Shown piece after piece: positions 9,924 to 16,943 of a stretch of DNA of 64,000 bases. Source of the DNA: Ensifer sp. PDNC004 (GTDB taxonomy: Bacteria; Pseudomonadota; Alphaproteobacteria; Rhizobiales; Rhizobiaceae); assembly GCF_016919405.1 (NCBI RefSeq), contig NZ_CP070353.1, forward strand, positions 2,666,001-2,730,000. Reading direction: 5' to 3'. The translations under genes were made by a program, and so were the position numbers. Under the pieces are notes generated by a model. It saw only the letters and a list, made by a program, of their open reading frames with translations. It had not been told where the DNA came from and ran no database searches. How positions within the stretch are numbered: the first letter of the stretch is position 1; every line of letters starts with the position of its first letter.

Positions 9924-10436
9924 TCATCCGTCCTCAAGCACGTACCGCTTCGAAATGCGATCCACCAACTGCCCGTCCTTCAGCGGCACCGCCTTGTCGA
10001 CCTTGTAGTCGACGAAACCCATTTTGCCGTAATAGCTGAGCCCGCTGACGTTGTCCGCACGGATGGTGGCGTTGAGGGCTTTCAGGCCGATCGAGCGGGC
10101 GAAGTCGCAAGTGGCATTAAAGAGCGCCGTGCCGGCGCCGGGCACCTTGTTGTCGGGGCGCGAAAACGTGCCGATGTCGGCCCAATCCTGCGGTATGCCG
10201 TCCCACTGGTCAAGCGCCTGGAAGGCGCAAGGCTCACCCGCCTCGTCTTCGGCGACGAAACAACTGACGAAGCCCGGGCCGGCGAGATAATGCGCCACGA
10301 AGCTCTCGGGCGTGAACGGCGTCTGATGGGCGGTGGTGCCACCGATCGCGATGATCTCGTTGAGGAAAGCGCACAACGCAGGTGCATCCTCTGGCCGCGC
10401 CGGGCGCACATGGATCGTCTTCATCTCATTCGTCAT
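9924..10436 (-). CDS. GNAT family N-acetyltransferase (phosphinothricin-type)
   Basis: A 170-residue acetyltransferase. The N-terminus HVRPARPEDAPALCAFLNEI and the segment FSRPDNKVPGAGTALFNATC (motif A region) are followed by ARSIGLKALNATIRADNVSG and YYGKMGFVDYKV, a GNAT C-terminal half. The acceptor is unknown; resemblance to phosphinothricin/MarR-linked acetyltransferases is only general. ATG 10436 is preceded by AGGAGG about 14 bases upstream, at the limit of useful spacing, with a TTG at 10439 as alternative. It is the last of four leftward genes; the gap to the upstream acetyltransferase gene is 25 bases. Confidence 0.78.
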   Translation of the reverse strand: MTNEMKTIHVRPARPEDAPALCAFLNEIIAIGGTTAHQTPFTPESFVAHYLAGPGFVSCFVAEDEAGEPCAFQALDQWDGIPQDWADIGTFSRPDNKVPGAGTALFNATCDFARSIGLKALNATIRADNVSGLSYYGKMGFVDYKVDKAVPLKDGQLVDRISKRYVLEDG

Positions 10437-10461
10437 CAAAAATCATTCCTCCTGAATCGCG

Positions 10462-11025
10462 TTACGTAGACACGCCGCGGAGCGGCCGCGCCGGGTTGCC
10501 GGCGACCACGGCGCCGGCCGCCACGTCCTTCGTCACCACCGAGCCCGCACCGACGATCGCGCCATCCCCGATCGTGACACCGCCGAGAATGATCGCGCCG
10601 CCGCCGATCCAAACATCGGCACCAATCGTCACCGGCTTGGCGACTTCGAGGCCTTGGCCGCGAAGCACGGCATCCCTGTGGTGCTCGGCGCAATAGATCT
10701 GCACGTTCGGCCCCAGCATCGTCCCCGCCCCGATCGCCACGCGGCCGCTGTCGAGGATCGTGCAGCCGGCATTGAGATAGACGCGGCCGCCAAGGTGGAT
10801 GTTGATGCCGTAAGAGCAATGGAACGGCGCCTCGATGAAGACGTCATCGGCAACGGCACCGAACAGCTCCCGCAGCGCCGACGCCATGTTTCCACGCTCC
10901 GCCGGCGGCATGGTGTTGTGCTGATGGACAGCAATACGCGCCGTCATCCGCAGCGCCTCGAGTTCGTCGACGAGGCAGGAGTACCATTCTCCGGCTGCCA
11001 TCTTGTCGCGTTCGCTGGCTGTCAC
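10462..11025 (-). CDS. Hexapeptide-repeat sugar O-acetyltransferase (Maa/NodL-like)
   Basis: A 187-residue left-handed beta-helix acetyltransferase. The N-terminal Mac domain is MAAGEWYSCLVDELEALRMT. Hexapeptide repeats run from ~residue 70 to 180 (FHCSYGINIHLGGRVYLNAG, VTIGADVWIGGGAIILGGVT, GAIVGAGSVVTKDV), ending in the usual AGNPARPLR. It transfers acetyl from acetyl-CoA to a sugar or sugar-like hydroxyl. GTG 11025 is chosen because it overlaps the stop of the upstream GFA gene (GTGA) and gives the family's usual length; the open frame continues upstream only in an unlikely sequence. Confidence 0.85.
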   Translation of the reverse strand: MTASERDKMAAGEWYSCLVDELEALRMTARIAVHQHNTMPPAERGNMASALRELFGAVADDVFIEAPFHCSYGINIHLGGRVYLNAGCTILDSGRVAIGAGTMLGPNVQIYCAEHHRDAVLRGQGLEVAKPVTIGADVWIGGGAIILGGVTIGDGAIVGAGSVVTKDVAAGAVVAGNPARPLRGVST

Positions 11026-11501
11026 GCTTTTGCCTTCGCTTCCGCGGCCGCGCGCCGTGCCAGGCTTTCCGGCGGCCACATGGTCTTCATGTCGTAGTAG
11101 ACCTCGAAGGCCGGCGCGCCGCCCTCGAGCGACAGCCACTGAACCTTGGAGCGGGTGAAGATATGCGCGTCCGGCGGGAAGTTCGACGGGTGGTCAAGGC
11201 TTGCGATCCGGACGAAGGAAAGCCAGCCGCGCCGGCCGTAGTCGCTCCAGAGCGCCGTCTGGCATTCGGCGCAACGGTAGACGTCATGCGGGCGACCGCT
11301 GTCCGTCGGAAGCGTCACGACGACCGGCTCGCCTCCGGTAAGTTCGATGTTGTCACGCTCGATCACGCCGTTGACGACGAAGGCGCTGCCGACCTGGCGC
11401 TGGCAATCGCTGCAATGGCAGCAATTGACGAACATCGGCGCTGCCTTCAACCGATAGCGGATCCTGCCGCAGAAGCAGCCGCCGTTTCGTGCCTCGCTCA
11501 T
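11022..11501 (-). CDS. GFA-family (CENP-V/GFA) zinc protein
   Basis: A 159-residue member of the Gfa family, named after glutathione-dependent formaldehyde-activating enzyme, although most members lack that activity. The metal-binding cysteines are visible: GGCFCGRIRY near residue 9, NCCHCSDCQRQ near 30, and YRCAECQTALW near 78. The start ATG overlaps the stop of the amidotransferase gene by 4 bases (ATGA), and its own stop overlaps the acetyltransferase start. The three genes should therefore be translated in a coupled way. The function within this operon is unknown. Confidence 0.82.
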   Translation of the reverse strand: MSEARNGGCFCGRIRYRLKAAPMFVNCCHCSDCQRQVGSAFVVNGVIERDNIELTGGEPVVVTLPTDSGRPHDVYRCAECQTALWSDYGRRGWLSFVRIASLDHPSNFPPDAHIFTRSKVQWLSLEGGAPAFEVYYDMKTMWPPESLARRAAAEAKAKA

Positions 11502-12256
11502 CCGCTAATCTCCTCCAACGCCGGTTCCTCATTTGCCGCGCTGCCCTGCTGGCGGATGATCGTCGCGACCCAGGCCCGGGCAAGAGCCAGGCCCGCGGTA
11601 TCCGCCTGCCGGCCGTGGCGCGCGGCGTGTTCATGGTAGCGCGCAAGCCAGGTGGGATCGAGCCGCTTGATCGTGTCCGGGAAGGCGCGGTTCCAGTCTT
11701 CGACGAGGTGCGTGTCCGCCTCGAAATGGAACTGGGTGCCGTAGGCGGCACGGCCGATGCGGAAGGCCTGATGCCGGGTAACGGCGTTTTCGGCGAGATG
11801 GACCGCCCCTTCGGGCAGCGTGAAAGTGTCGCCATGCCACTGGAAGATCGGGAAGCGCTCGCCAACGCTGGAAAGGACCGGGTCCTCGGCACCTTCGCCG
11901 CGCACCTGCACCTCACACCAGCCGAATTCCTTGGCCTCGCCCAGCAGGTTCCGGCCCCCATAGGCGCGGGCGAGAAGCTGGCTGCCGAGGCAGATCCCGA
12001 GCACGGAACGGCCGCTGTCACCGAAGCGGCGCATCAGCGCGGCAAGCTCAGGCAGATAGGGATAGGCGGCGTCGTCGAGTGCGCTCTGCTCGCCGCCGAG
12101 CACCACAAGCGCGTCGTAGCCTTCCTGTGTTTCGGGAACGGCCTCGCCAAGATAGGCGCGGCAGATCTCGATCTCGGCCTTTGCCTCGCGAAGCGCCGTG
12201 CCGACCTGGCCAAGCTCGGTCTTCGCCATGTTTTCAACCACCAGCACCCGCATCAT
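11498..12256 (-). CDS. Class I glutamine amidotransferase (GMP synthase-like domain)
   Basis: A 252-residue stand-alone amidotransferase. The nucleophile Cys is in VLGICLGSQLLARAYGG (residue ~90) and the His-Glu pair in QFHFEAD (~175), so the triad is complete. It should hydrolyse glutamine and pass ammonia to a partner or act on a glutamyl compound, as in the PuuD/YfeJ-like group; no partner synthetase is nearby. ATG 12256 (MMRVLVVENMAKTELG) follows AAAGGGA by 8 bases. It is the first gene of the leftward four-gene set, coupled to the GFA gene by ATGA. Confidence 0.82.
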   Translation of the reverse strand: MMRVLVVENMAKTELGQVGTALREAKAEIEICRAYLGEAVPETQEGYDALVVLGGEQSALDDAAYPYLPELAALMRRFGDSGRSVLGICLGSQLLARAYGGRNLLGEAKEFGWCEVQVRGEGAEDPVLSSVGERFPIFQWHGDTFTLPEGAVHLAENAVTRHQAFRIGRAAYGTQFHFEADTHLVEDWNRAFPDTIKRLDPTWLARYHEHAARHGRQADTAGLALARAWVATIIRQQGSAANEEPALEEISG

Positions 12257-12607
12257 CGCATTCCCTTTGCATCGACCGTGGAGATTGACCACGAGCGCGG
12301 CCACTGTTCAAGAGGCCACATGGCGATGCGATGATGCCGACGGGTCCATGCGGGCCTTGACTTCGGGAGCGAACTTTCCGACCCTTGGGGCATGATGATG
12401 CCGATGATTTCTTCTCATTGCTGCTTCCGGGTGTGCCCGATCGCAGGAACCTGACCCCAGCCCGGACGCTTGCGCTCTCCGGGTCAGGGGAGCCTTTCGC
12501 GTCGGCAGAAGAAATTTCCGAGCGCGGCTGAACGAGCGCCTAATCTCCAGAAAACCTATTCGATTGCGCCCTGTCGTGCGCTTCGATTGAACGTGTCAGG
12601 TCCCATC
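12257..12607. other. 351-bp gap between the amidotransferase and rnk
   Basis: No credible reading frame. It should hold the divergent promoters of the amidotransferase operon and of rnk. The only visible structure is the hairpin at 12450-12488. Confidence 0.5.
12450..12488 (+). other. Hairpin in the leader of rnk
   Basis: CCTGACCC (12450-12457) pairs with GGGTCAGG (12481-12488). The 23-base interior (CAGCCCGGACG...CTCTCC) offers a competing stem, CCCGGA with TCCGGG. No U-run follows. It lies 120 bases before rnk and could be a leader element or an RNA; nothing more can be said. Confidence 0.35.
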
Positions 12608-13012
12608 ATGGCGGCAACCCGCAAGAAACTTCCCCCGATCATCATCAACGCCGAAGACCACAAGCGGCTGACGGCGCTCGCCTCCTCCGCGCTCGAGCGC
12701 ATGCCTGATGTGGCCGAGGCACTGCTCTCCGAACTCGACCGCGCCCGCGTCGGCACGCCCGGCGCGCTGCCCGCCGATAGCGTGCAGATGGGCTCCACCG
12801 TCGCCTTCGAGGCCGACAACGGTTTTGCCAAGCAGGTGACGCTCGTCTATCCCGGCGAGGCCGATATCGAGGCCGGCCGCATCTCGGTGCTGACACCTGT
12901 CGGCGCGGCGCTGATCGGGCTCTCCGTCGGCCAGTCGATCGACTGGCAGGACCGGTCGGGCAAGGTACACCGGATGACCATTCGCAGCGTTACGGCCAAG
13001 GAAAGCGCCTGA
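12608..13012 (+). CDS. rnk: Nucleoside diphosphate kinase regulator-like protein (Rnk, GreA/GreB C-terminal domain)
   Basis: A 134-residue protein of the Rnk type. The N-terminal helical part is PPIIINAEDHKRLTALASSA, and the C-terminal GreA/GreB FKBP-like domain runs from ~55 to 130 (DSVQMGSTVAFEADNG, VTLVYPGEADIEAGRISVLT, GAALIGLSVGQSIDW). Rnk binds RNA polymerase near the secondary channel and competes with Gre factors; it lacks the cleavage coiled coil. ATG 12608 (MAATRKKLPP) fits the family start. It is followed by a terminator shared with the convergent DoxX gene. Confidence 0.82.
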   Translation: MAATRKKLPPIIINAEDHKRLTALASSALERMPDVAEALLSELDRARVGTPGALPADSVQMGSTVAFEADNGFAKQVTLVYPGEADIEAGRISVLTPVGAALIGLSVGQSIDWQDRSGKVHRMTIRSVTAKESA

Positions 13013-13052
13013 GCGATCAGCGACGGCGGAAGCCTCGCTGCCAGCCAGACGA

Positions 13053-13088
13053 AAACGGGGAGGCCGGTTTTTCACCGCCTCCCCGTTT
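13053..13088 (-). terminator. Terminator between rnk and the DoxX gene
   Basis: AAACGGGGAGGC (13053-13064) and GCCTCCCCGTTT (13077-13088) form a perfect 12-bp stem with a 12-base loop. On the minus strand it ends in TTTTC, so it serves the DoxX gene best; it could also stop rnk. Confidence 0.75.
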
Positions 13089-13109
13089 GTCCGACCGTCG
13101 TTCGTTCGA

Positions 13110-13565
13110 TCAGAACTGCTTGCCGAGCTTGGCGTCGACAGACTGGCTGTTGGCGCCGCGGATGGCGAAGAAGAACAGGATCGCTGCCCAGAGAATCGAC
13201 TTCTCCGCGCCGAAGAGCCCCTCACCCTGGACGATGCCGTGGAAGTAGACGGTGACGAGCAGAACGATCATGCCGGCAAAGGCGGCGGGGCGCGTCAACA
13301 GACCGATCGCGATCAGAATGCCGCCGAAGAACTCGGTCGCGGCGAGAAGCGGCGACCAGAAGACGCCCGGATAGAACCCGAGGCCCTCGACCATGCCGAT
13401 CGCGCCGAAGGGATTGGTGATCTTGCCAAAACCGTGAACCGCGAGCAGAGCGCCGGCGAGCACACGCAACAGCGTTTCGGCGGATGTATTGAGCGGCAGA
13501 TAGATCTTTTCCAGCGCCGGCAGGATGGCGCGCGGGCGGGAACTGGAAACGGTGACGTCGGTCAT
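13110..13565 (-). CDS. DoxX family membrane protein
   Basis: A 151-residue protein with four hydrophobic segments, the DoxX/DUF4260-like fold. It contains LLRVLAGALLAVHGFGKI, then VFWSPLLAATEFFGGILIAI, FAGMIVLLVTVYFHGI and KSILWAAILFFFAIRGA. DoxX proteins are membrane subunits of unclear redox function, linked in some bacteria to oxidoreductase complexes. ATG 13565 (MTDVTVSSSRPR) sits after GGAGAGGCTCCTTA. It stands alone and is divergent from the SelT/W/H-like gene. Confidence 0.82.
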   Translation of the reverse strand: MTDVTVSSSRPRAILPALEKIYLPLNTSAETLLRVLAGALLAVHGFGKITNPFGAIGMVEGLGFYPGVFWSPLLAATEFFGGILIAIGLLTRPAAFAGMIVLLVTVYFHGIVQGEGLFGAEKSILWAAILFFFAIRGANSQSVDAKLGKQF

Positions 13566-13745
13566 TAAGGAGCCTCTCCGGCGGTTGGTGCGACAATTTG
13601 TGCAATGCCGCATTGTCTCGCCGCGACGCCCACGCAAAGCAAGCTATCCGCCGATAAAAACATGACTAAATTGGTTGACAATCATGTGAGCACAGCGTGA
13701 GCATGAGCTCCCGGATCGCAGTTGTTTCCAACTGAGGCGACCGCT

Positions 13746-14060
13746 ATGGTCGCCGCCCGAAGCACATCCGAGACACCGATGGACCAGAAGCCGCGCATCA
13801 CCATCCTCTACTGCACCCAGTGCAACTGGCTGCTGCGCGCCGGCTGGATCGCGCAGGAACTGCTGCAGACCTTCGGGCAGTCGCTCGGCGAAGTGGCGCT
13901 CATTCCCGGCACCGGCGGCAACTTCGAGATCCGCGTCGATGACGCGCTCATCTGGGAGCGTAAGCGGGACGGCGGTTTTCCCGGCCCCAAGGAACTGAAG
14001 CAGCGCATCCGCGACATCATCGAGCCGGAGCGCGATCTCGGCCATACGGACAGGAGCTGA
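13746..14060 (+). CDS. SelT/SelW/SelH-like thioredoxin-fold protein (Cys form)
   Basis: A 104-residue protein of the Rdx family (SelT/SelW/SelH). The CxxC redox motif is ILYCTQCNWLLRA (Cys23, Cys26); selenoprotein relatives have Sec at the second position, here it is Cys. Then come LIPGTGGNFEIRVDDALIWE and KRDGGFPGPKELKQRIRDII, the usual family pattern. ATG 13746 has GAGG 8 bases upstream. ATG 13779 (MDQKPRITIL) would fit the family length better but lacks a ribosome-binding site. It ends in TGA just before the YqaA-type gene, whose start probably lies 2 bases later. Confidence 0.82.
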   Translation: MVAARSTSETPMDQKPRITILYCTQCNWLLRAGWIAQELLQTFGQSLGEVALIPGTGGNFEIRVDDALIWERKRDGGFPGPKELKQRIRDIIEPERDLGHTDRS

Positions 14061-14062
14061 TC

Positions 14063-14488
14063 CTGGATTTCGGAATTCTTGCCGGCGTCTTTTCCGCGGC
14101 ACTCCTGTCGGCAACACTGCTTTTCGGCATGTCGGAAGCCGCGATCGTCGCCGCCGCCCTGCACGGCGAAACGAGCCGCCCTGCCCTTTTCATCGCCGCG
14201 ACGTCAGGCAACGTGCTCGGTGCCGTCGTCAATTTTGCGCTCGGGCGTTTCCTGATCCGCTTCGAGGGACGCCGCTGGTTTCCGGTTTCGCCGGGCAACC
14301 GGCAAAAGGCAGAGGCGCTCTTTGCCCGCTACGGCCAGCCGGTGCTGCTTCTTTCCTGGCTGCCGGTCATCGGCGACCCACTGACGCTGGTCGCCGGATT
14401 GCTGCGCATGAAGCTGCCGCTGTTCCTGCTGTTCGTCACCATCGGCAAGGCCGCGCGTTATGCGGTCGTCCTTTACCTGACGCCGTAG
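14063..14488 (+). CDS. YqaA-type (VTT/DedA-like) membrane protein, probable non-AUG start
   Basis: About 141 residues, similar to E. coli YqaA (SNARE-associated/VTT superfamily). The part upstream of the first ATG (14129), DFGILAGVFSAALLSATLLF, aligns with the first membrane helix of YqaA (FASSFLSATLLPG), so the real start must be earlier. No ATG, GTG or TTG occurs in frame. CTG 14063 has AGGAG (14052-14056) 6 bases upstream, formed from the end of the preceding gene, and is the best candidate. Later segments include GRFLIRFEGRRWFPVSPG, ARYGQPVLLLSWLPVIGDP and LTLVAGLLRMKLPLFLLF. It is translationally linked to the SelT/W/H-like gene. Confidence 0.7.
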   Translation: MDFGILAGVFSAALLSATLLFGMSEAAIVAAALHGETSRPALFIAATSGNVLGAVVNFALGRFLIRFEGRRWFPVSPGNRQKAEALFARYGQPVLLLSWLPVIGDPLTLVAGLLRMKLPLFLLFVTIGKAARYAVVLYLTP

Positions 14489-14502
14489 CCGCCCAACGCA
14501 GC

Positions 14503-15129
14503 TCAGCTGTGGGCGAAGATATCCGTCTCGTCCCAGCCGAGCAGGTCGAGCTTGGAGCGCGTCGGCAGGAACGCGAAGCAGGCATCGGCATGCTCCATGC
14601 GACCATCGCGGATGAGGCGCGCCGTCAGCTTGTCGCGCAGCGCATGCAGGTGCAGCACGTCGGAGGCGGCATATTCGAGCTGCGCCTGAGACAGGGTCTC
14701 TGCTGCCCAGTCGGACGATTGCTGCTGCTTGGAAATGTCGACGTCGAGCATTTCCTTGAGGTTGTCCTTGAGGCCGTGGCGATCTGTGTAGGTGCGGGCC
14801 AGCCGCGAGGCGATCTTGGTGCAGAAGACCGGCGTCGTCGTCACCCCGAAGGTATGGAAGAGGACGGCAATGTCGAAGCGGCCGAAATGGAAGATCTTCT
14901 GGCGGGCCGGATCGGCAAGCATGGCGACGAGGTTCGGCGCCTCCTTCTGGCCGGAGGCGATGCGGATCACGTCAGCCGTTCCGTCGCCCGATGACAGCTG
15001 CACCACGCAAAGACGATCACGACGGGGGATGAGGCCGAGCGTTTCCGTGTCGATCGCGATTGCGCCTCGATAGCGGTCGGCGTCGGCTGCGGAAATATCG
15101 CCTTCATGGAACCGTATTGCATTCGCCAT
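14503..15129 (-). CDS. Short ribonuclease D-like 3'-5' exonuclease (DEDDy)
   Basis: A 208-residue nuclease with only the exonuclease domain, lacking the HRDC domains of full RNase D. Exo I is IAIDTETLGL (Asp27, Glu29). Exo II is the FHFGRFDIAVLFHTFG region. Exo III is LEYAASDVLHLHALRDKL, with Tyr four before Asp as in DEDDy enzymes. It should trim RNA 3' ends, for example tRNA or rRNA precursors. ATG 15129 (MANAIRFHEGDIS) is preferred over an upstream ATG at 15147. It is convergent with the YqaA-type gene, with 14 bases between stops. Confidence 0.85.
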   Translation of the reverse strand: MANAIRFHEGDISAADADRYRGAIAIDTETLGLIPRRDRLCVVQLSSGDGTADVIRIASGQKEAPNLVAMLADPARQKIFHFGRFDIAVLFHTFGVTTTPVFCTKIASRLARTYTDRHGLKDNLKEMLDVDISKQQQSSDWAAETLSQAQLEYAASDVLHLHALRDKLTARLIRDGRMEHADACFAFLPTRSKLDLLGWDETDIFAHS

Positions 15130-15236
15130 CGAAAATCCCCAGATCAAACGCAGTGACGTGGCCTATAGCGCAAGTTTGGCGTCGGCGATACCGTTGTCAC
15201 GTTCCGCCCGCCGGATGCCCTTTGAAAGTCCTGACG

Positions 15237-15548
15237 ATGACGTCTTTTCAACCCGCCCTCGCTCTTTCCACGCTCGCACTGGCGATCGGGCTGACGGCCG
15301 TGCCGGCGCCCGCACAGACCTATCGGGACCTGCCGGGCGTGCGACAGATGGATCCGTTGAACGGCGGTGGCGACCAAACCGTCTGCGAGCAGACCTTTGT
15401 CGACCGCAACTATCCGTTCGAATCGTCGGCCCGCGGCGGTCCCGTCTACGACACGATCTACAATTGCCGCCGTGGCGACGGGCCGGTGTTCCAGGGCAGC
15501 GACCTGCCGCCGTCGCTCTATCGGCAGAAGCGTGGCCTCGGTTACTAA
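15237..15548 (+). CDS. Small exported protein of unknown function
   Basis: A 103-residue protein that I do not recognise. It begins with a Sec signal peptide (FQPALALSTLALAIGLTAVP, cleavage likely after APAQ near residue 27). The mature part is ~76 residues with two cysteines (VCEQTFVDR and TIYNCRRGDG) that could form a disulphide in the periplasm, and ends QGSDLPPSLYRQKRGLGY. Composition matches its neighbours. It is divergent from the RNase D-like gene and followed by 213 bases without a gene. Confidence 0.6.
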   Translation: MTSFQPALALSTLALAIGLTAVPAPAQTYRDLPGVRQMDPLNGGGDQTVCEQTFVDRNYPFESSARGGPVYDTIYNCRRGDGPVFQGSDLPPSLYRQKRGLGY

Positions 15549-15761
15549 GCAAAAACTGGGCAAGCCTGCTCGTCCGAAGGCAATCACCAAGACCGCCGCC
15601 AGTTGGCAAGCGGGGGATTTGTTCCTCGCCTCGGCTAGACGGGCGCATCCTCCGTCTGCAGCGCCCGGCATCCGCGCAAAGGTCGCTGTAGCACTTTGAA
15701 CTCCTGCATGTTCTTATCCTCCGATCGACATGATCAAAGGAAACAGGCAGTGGGAGGAACC

Positions 15762-16790
15762 ATGCCCGACAACCGGCCGCTTGCCATCAGTGTACCCGCA
15801 CCACGCACGCTCGATCTCATCTTCACACCGGAAGCCCTCAAGGACCTGCATCGCCGCTACCGCATTGTCGAAGCGGATCCGGAGGATATCGCAAGCCTTG
15901 GCGACGAGGTACTCGGCAACGCTCACTATATCATCGGCCAGCCGCCACTCGACCACGCCACCCTGCAGCGCATGGGCCAGCTGAAAGCGATCCTCAACGT
16001 CGAAAGCAACCTGATCAACAACATGCCCTATGAGGTGCTGTTCGAGCGCGGCATCCATGTGGTGACGACCGGACAGGTCTTTGCCGAGCCGGTGGCGGAA
16101 CTCGGCCTCGCCATGGCGCTCAATATCGCCCGCGGCGTCGTCGACGCCGACCTTGCTTTCCGCGAGGGGCGCGAACTTTGGGGCGGCGACGGCAACCGCT
16201 CGGCACGCCTTCTCTCCGGCGCCGAGATCGGCATCATCGGCTTTGGCGATCTCGGCAAGGCCTTGAACCGCGTACTCTCCGGTTTCCGGGCGAAGATCCG
16301 CGTCTTTGACCCCTGGATGCCGGCTTCGATCCTGCGGGACAACGGCGTCGAACCGGCATCGCTCGACACCGTGCTTGGCGAGAGCGACTTCGTCTTCGTC
16401 GTCGCTTCCGTGACCAGCGAGAATGAAGGCTTCCTTGGCGAGAAGGCGTATGCTCGAATGCGTCCCGGTGCTGCCTTCATTCTGCTCAGCCGTGCCGGCG
16501 TCGTCGATTTCGATGCGCTGATCGCCGCGGTCGAACGCGGCCATATCGTGGCGGCGAGCGACGTCTTTCCGCAGGAGCCCCTGCCGCTCGACCATCCTGT
16601 TCGCCGCCTGCCGGGCTTCCTGCGTTCGGCCCATCGCGCCGGCGCGCTCGACAGCGCCTTCAAGAAGATGGGCGAGATGGTGCTCGAGGACATGGACCTG
16701 ATGGATCGCGGCCTGCCGCCGATGCGCTGCAAGCGCGCCGAACGCGAAACCGTCGCGCGCATGCGCTCGAAGCCCGTAACGGTGAACTGA
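15762..16790 (+). CDS. D-isomer-specific 2-hydroxyacid dehydrogenase family protein
   Basis: A 342-residue NAD-dependent dehydrogenase of the SerA/D-lactate dehydrogenase type. The NAD-binding motif is GAEIGIIGFGDLGKALNR (~residues 145-162). The catalytic region shows LLSRAGVVDFDALIAAVERG, the Glu segment (FPQEPLPLDHPVRRLPG) and His in RSAHRAGAL near 290. The Arg that usually sits in RG of the conserved loop appears as SRAGVVD. The substrate is unknown. GGGAGGAACC directly before ATG 15762 is a strong ribosome-binding site. A palindrome after the stop may terminate it. Confidence 0.85.
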   Translation: MPDNRPLAISVPAPRTLDLIFTPEALKDLHRRYRIVEADPEDIASLGDEVLGNAHYIIGQPPLDHATLQRMGQLKAILNVESNLINNMPYEVLFERGIHVVTTGQVFAEPVAELGLAMALNIARGVVDADLAFREGRELWGGDGNRSARLLSGAEIGIIGFGDLGKALNRVLSGFRAKIRVFDPWMPASILRDNGVEPASLDTVLGESDFVFVVASVTSENEGFLGEKAYARMRPGAAFILLSRAGVVDFDALIAAVERGHIVAASDVFPQEPLPLDHPVRRLPGFLRSAHRAGALDSAFKKMGEMVLEDMDLMDRGLPPMRCKRAERETVARMRSKPVTVN

Positions 16791-16815
16791 GACATCGATT
16801 TTCCGCTGCTGATCT

Positions 16816-16838
16816 CGGCGGGATCGTGCATCCCGCCG
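16816..16838 (+). terminator. Hairpin after the dehydrogenase gene
   Basis: CGGCGGGAT (16816-16824), loop CGTGC, ATCCCGCCG (16830-16838), then GTTAACGTGTTTTA. A perfect 9-bp stem, but the T-run is broken, so the terminator call is moderate. Confidence 0.5.
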
Positions 16839-16943
16839 GTTAACGTGTTTTATGGGATTCGCATTTAACTTTTCTTGCACATGCGACCGACCTTGCACGT
16901 TAAGGTCGTCACCGAGGCATCGTTACGGATTCAGAGAAACGCG

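Noticed and set aside
14129..14488. ATG 14129 as start of the YqaA-type gene
   Set aside because: It would remove the conserved first helix that is plainly encoded upstream.
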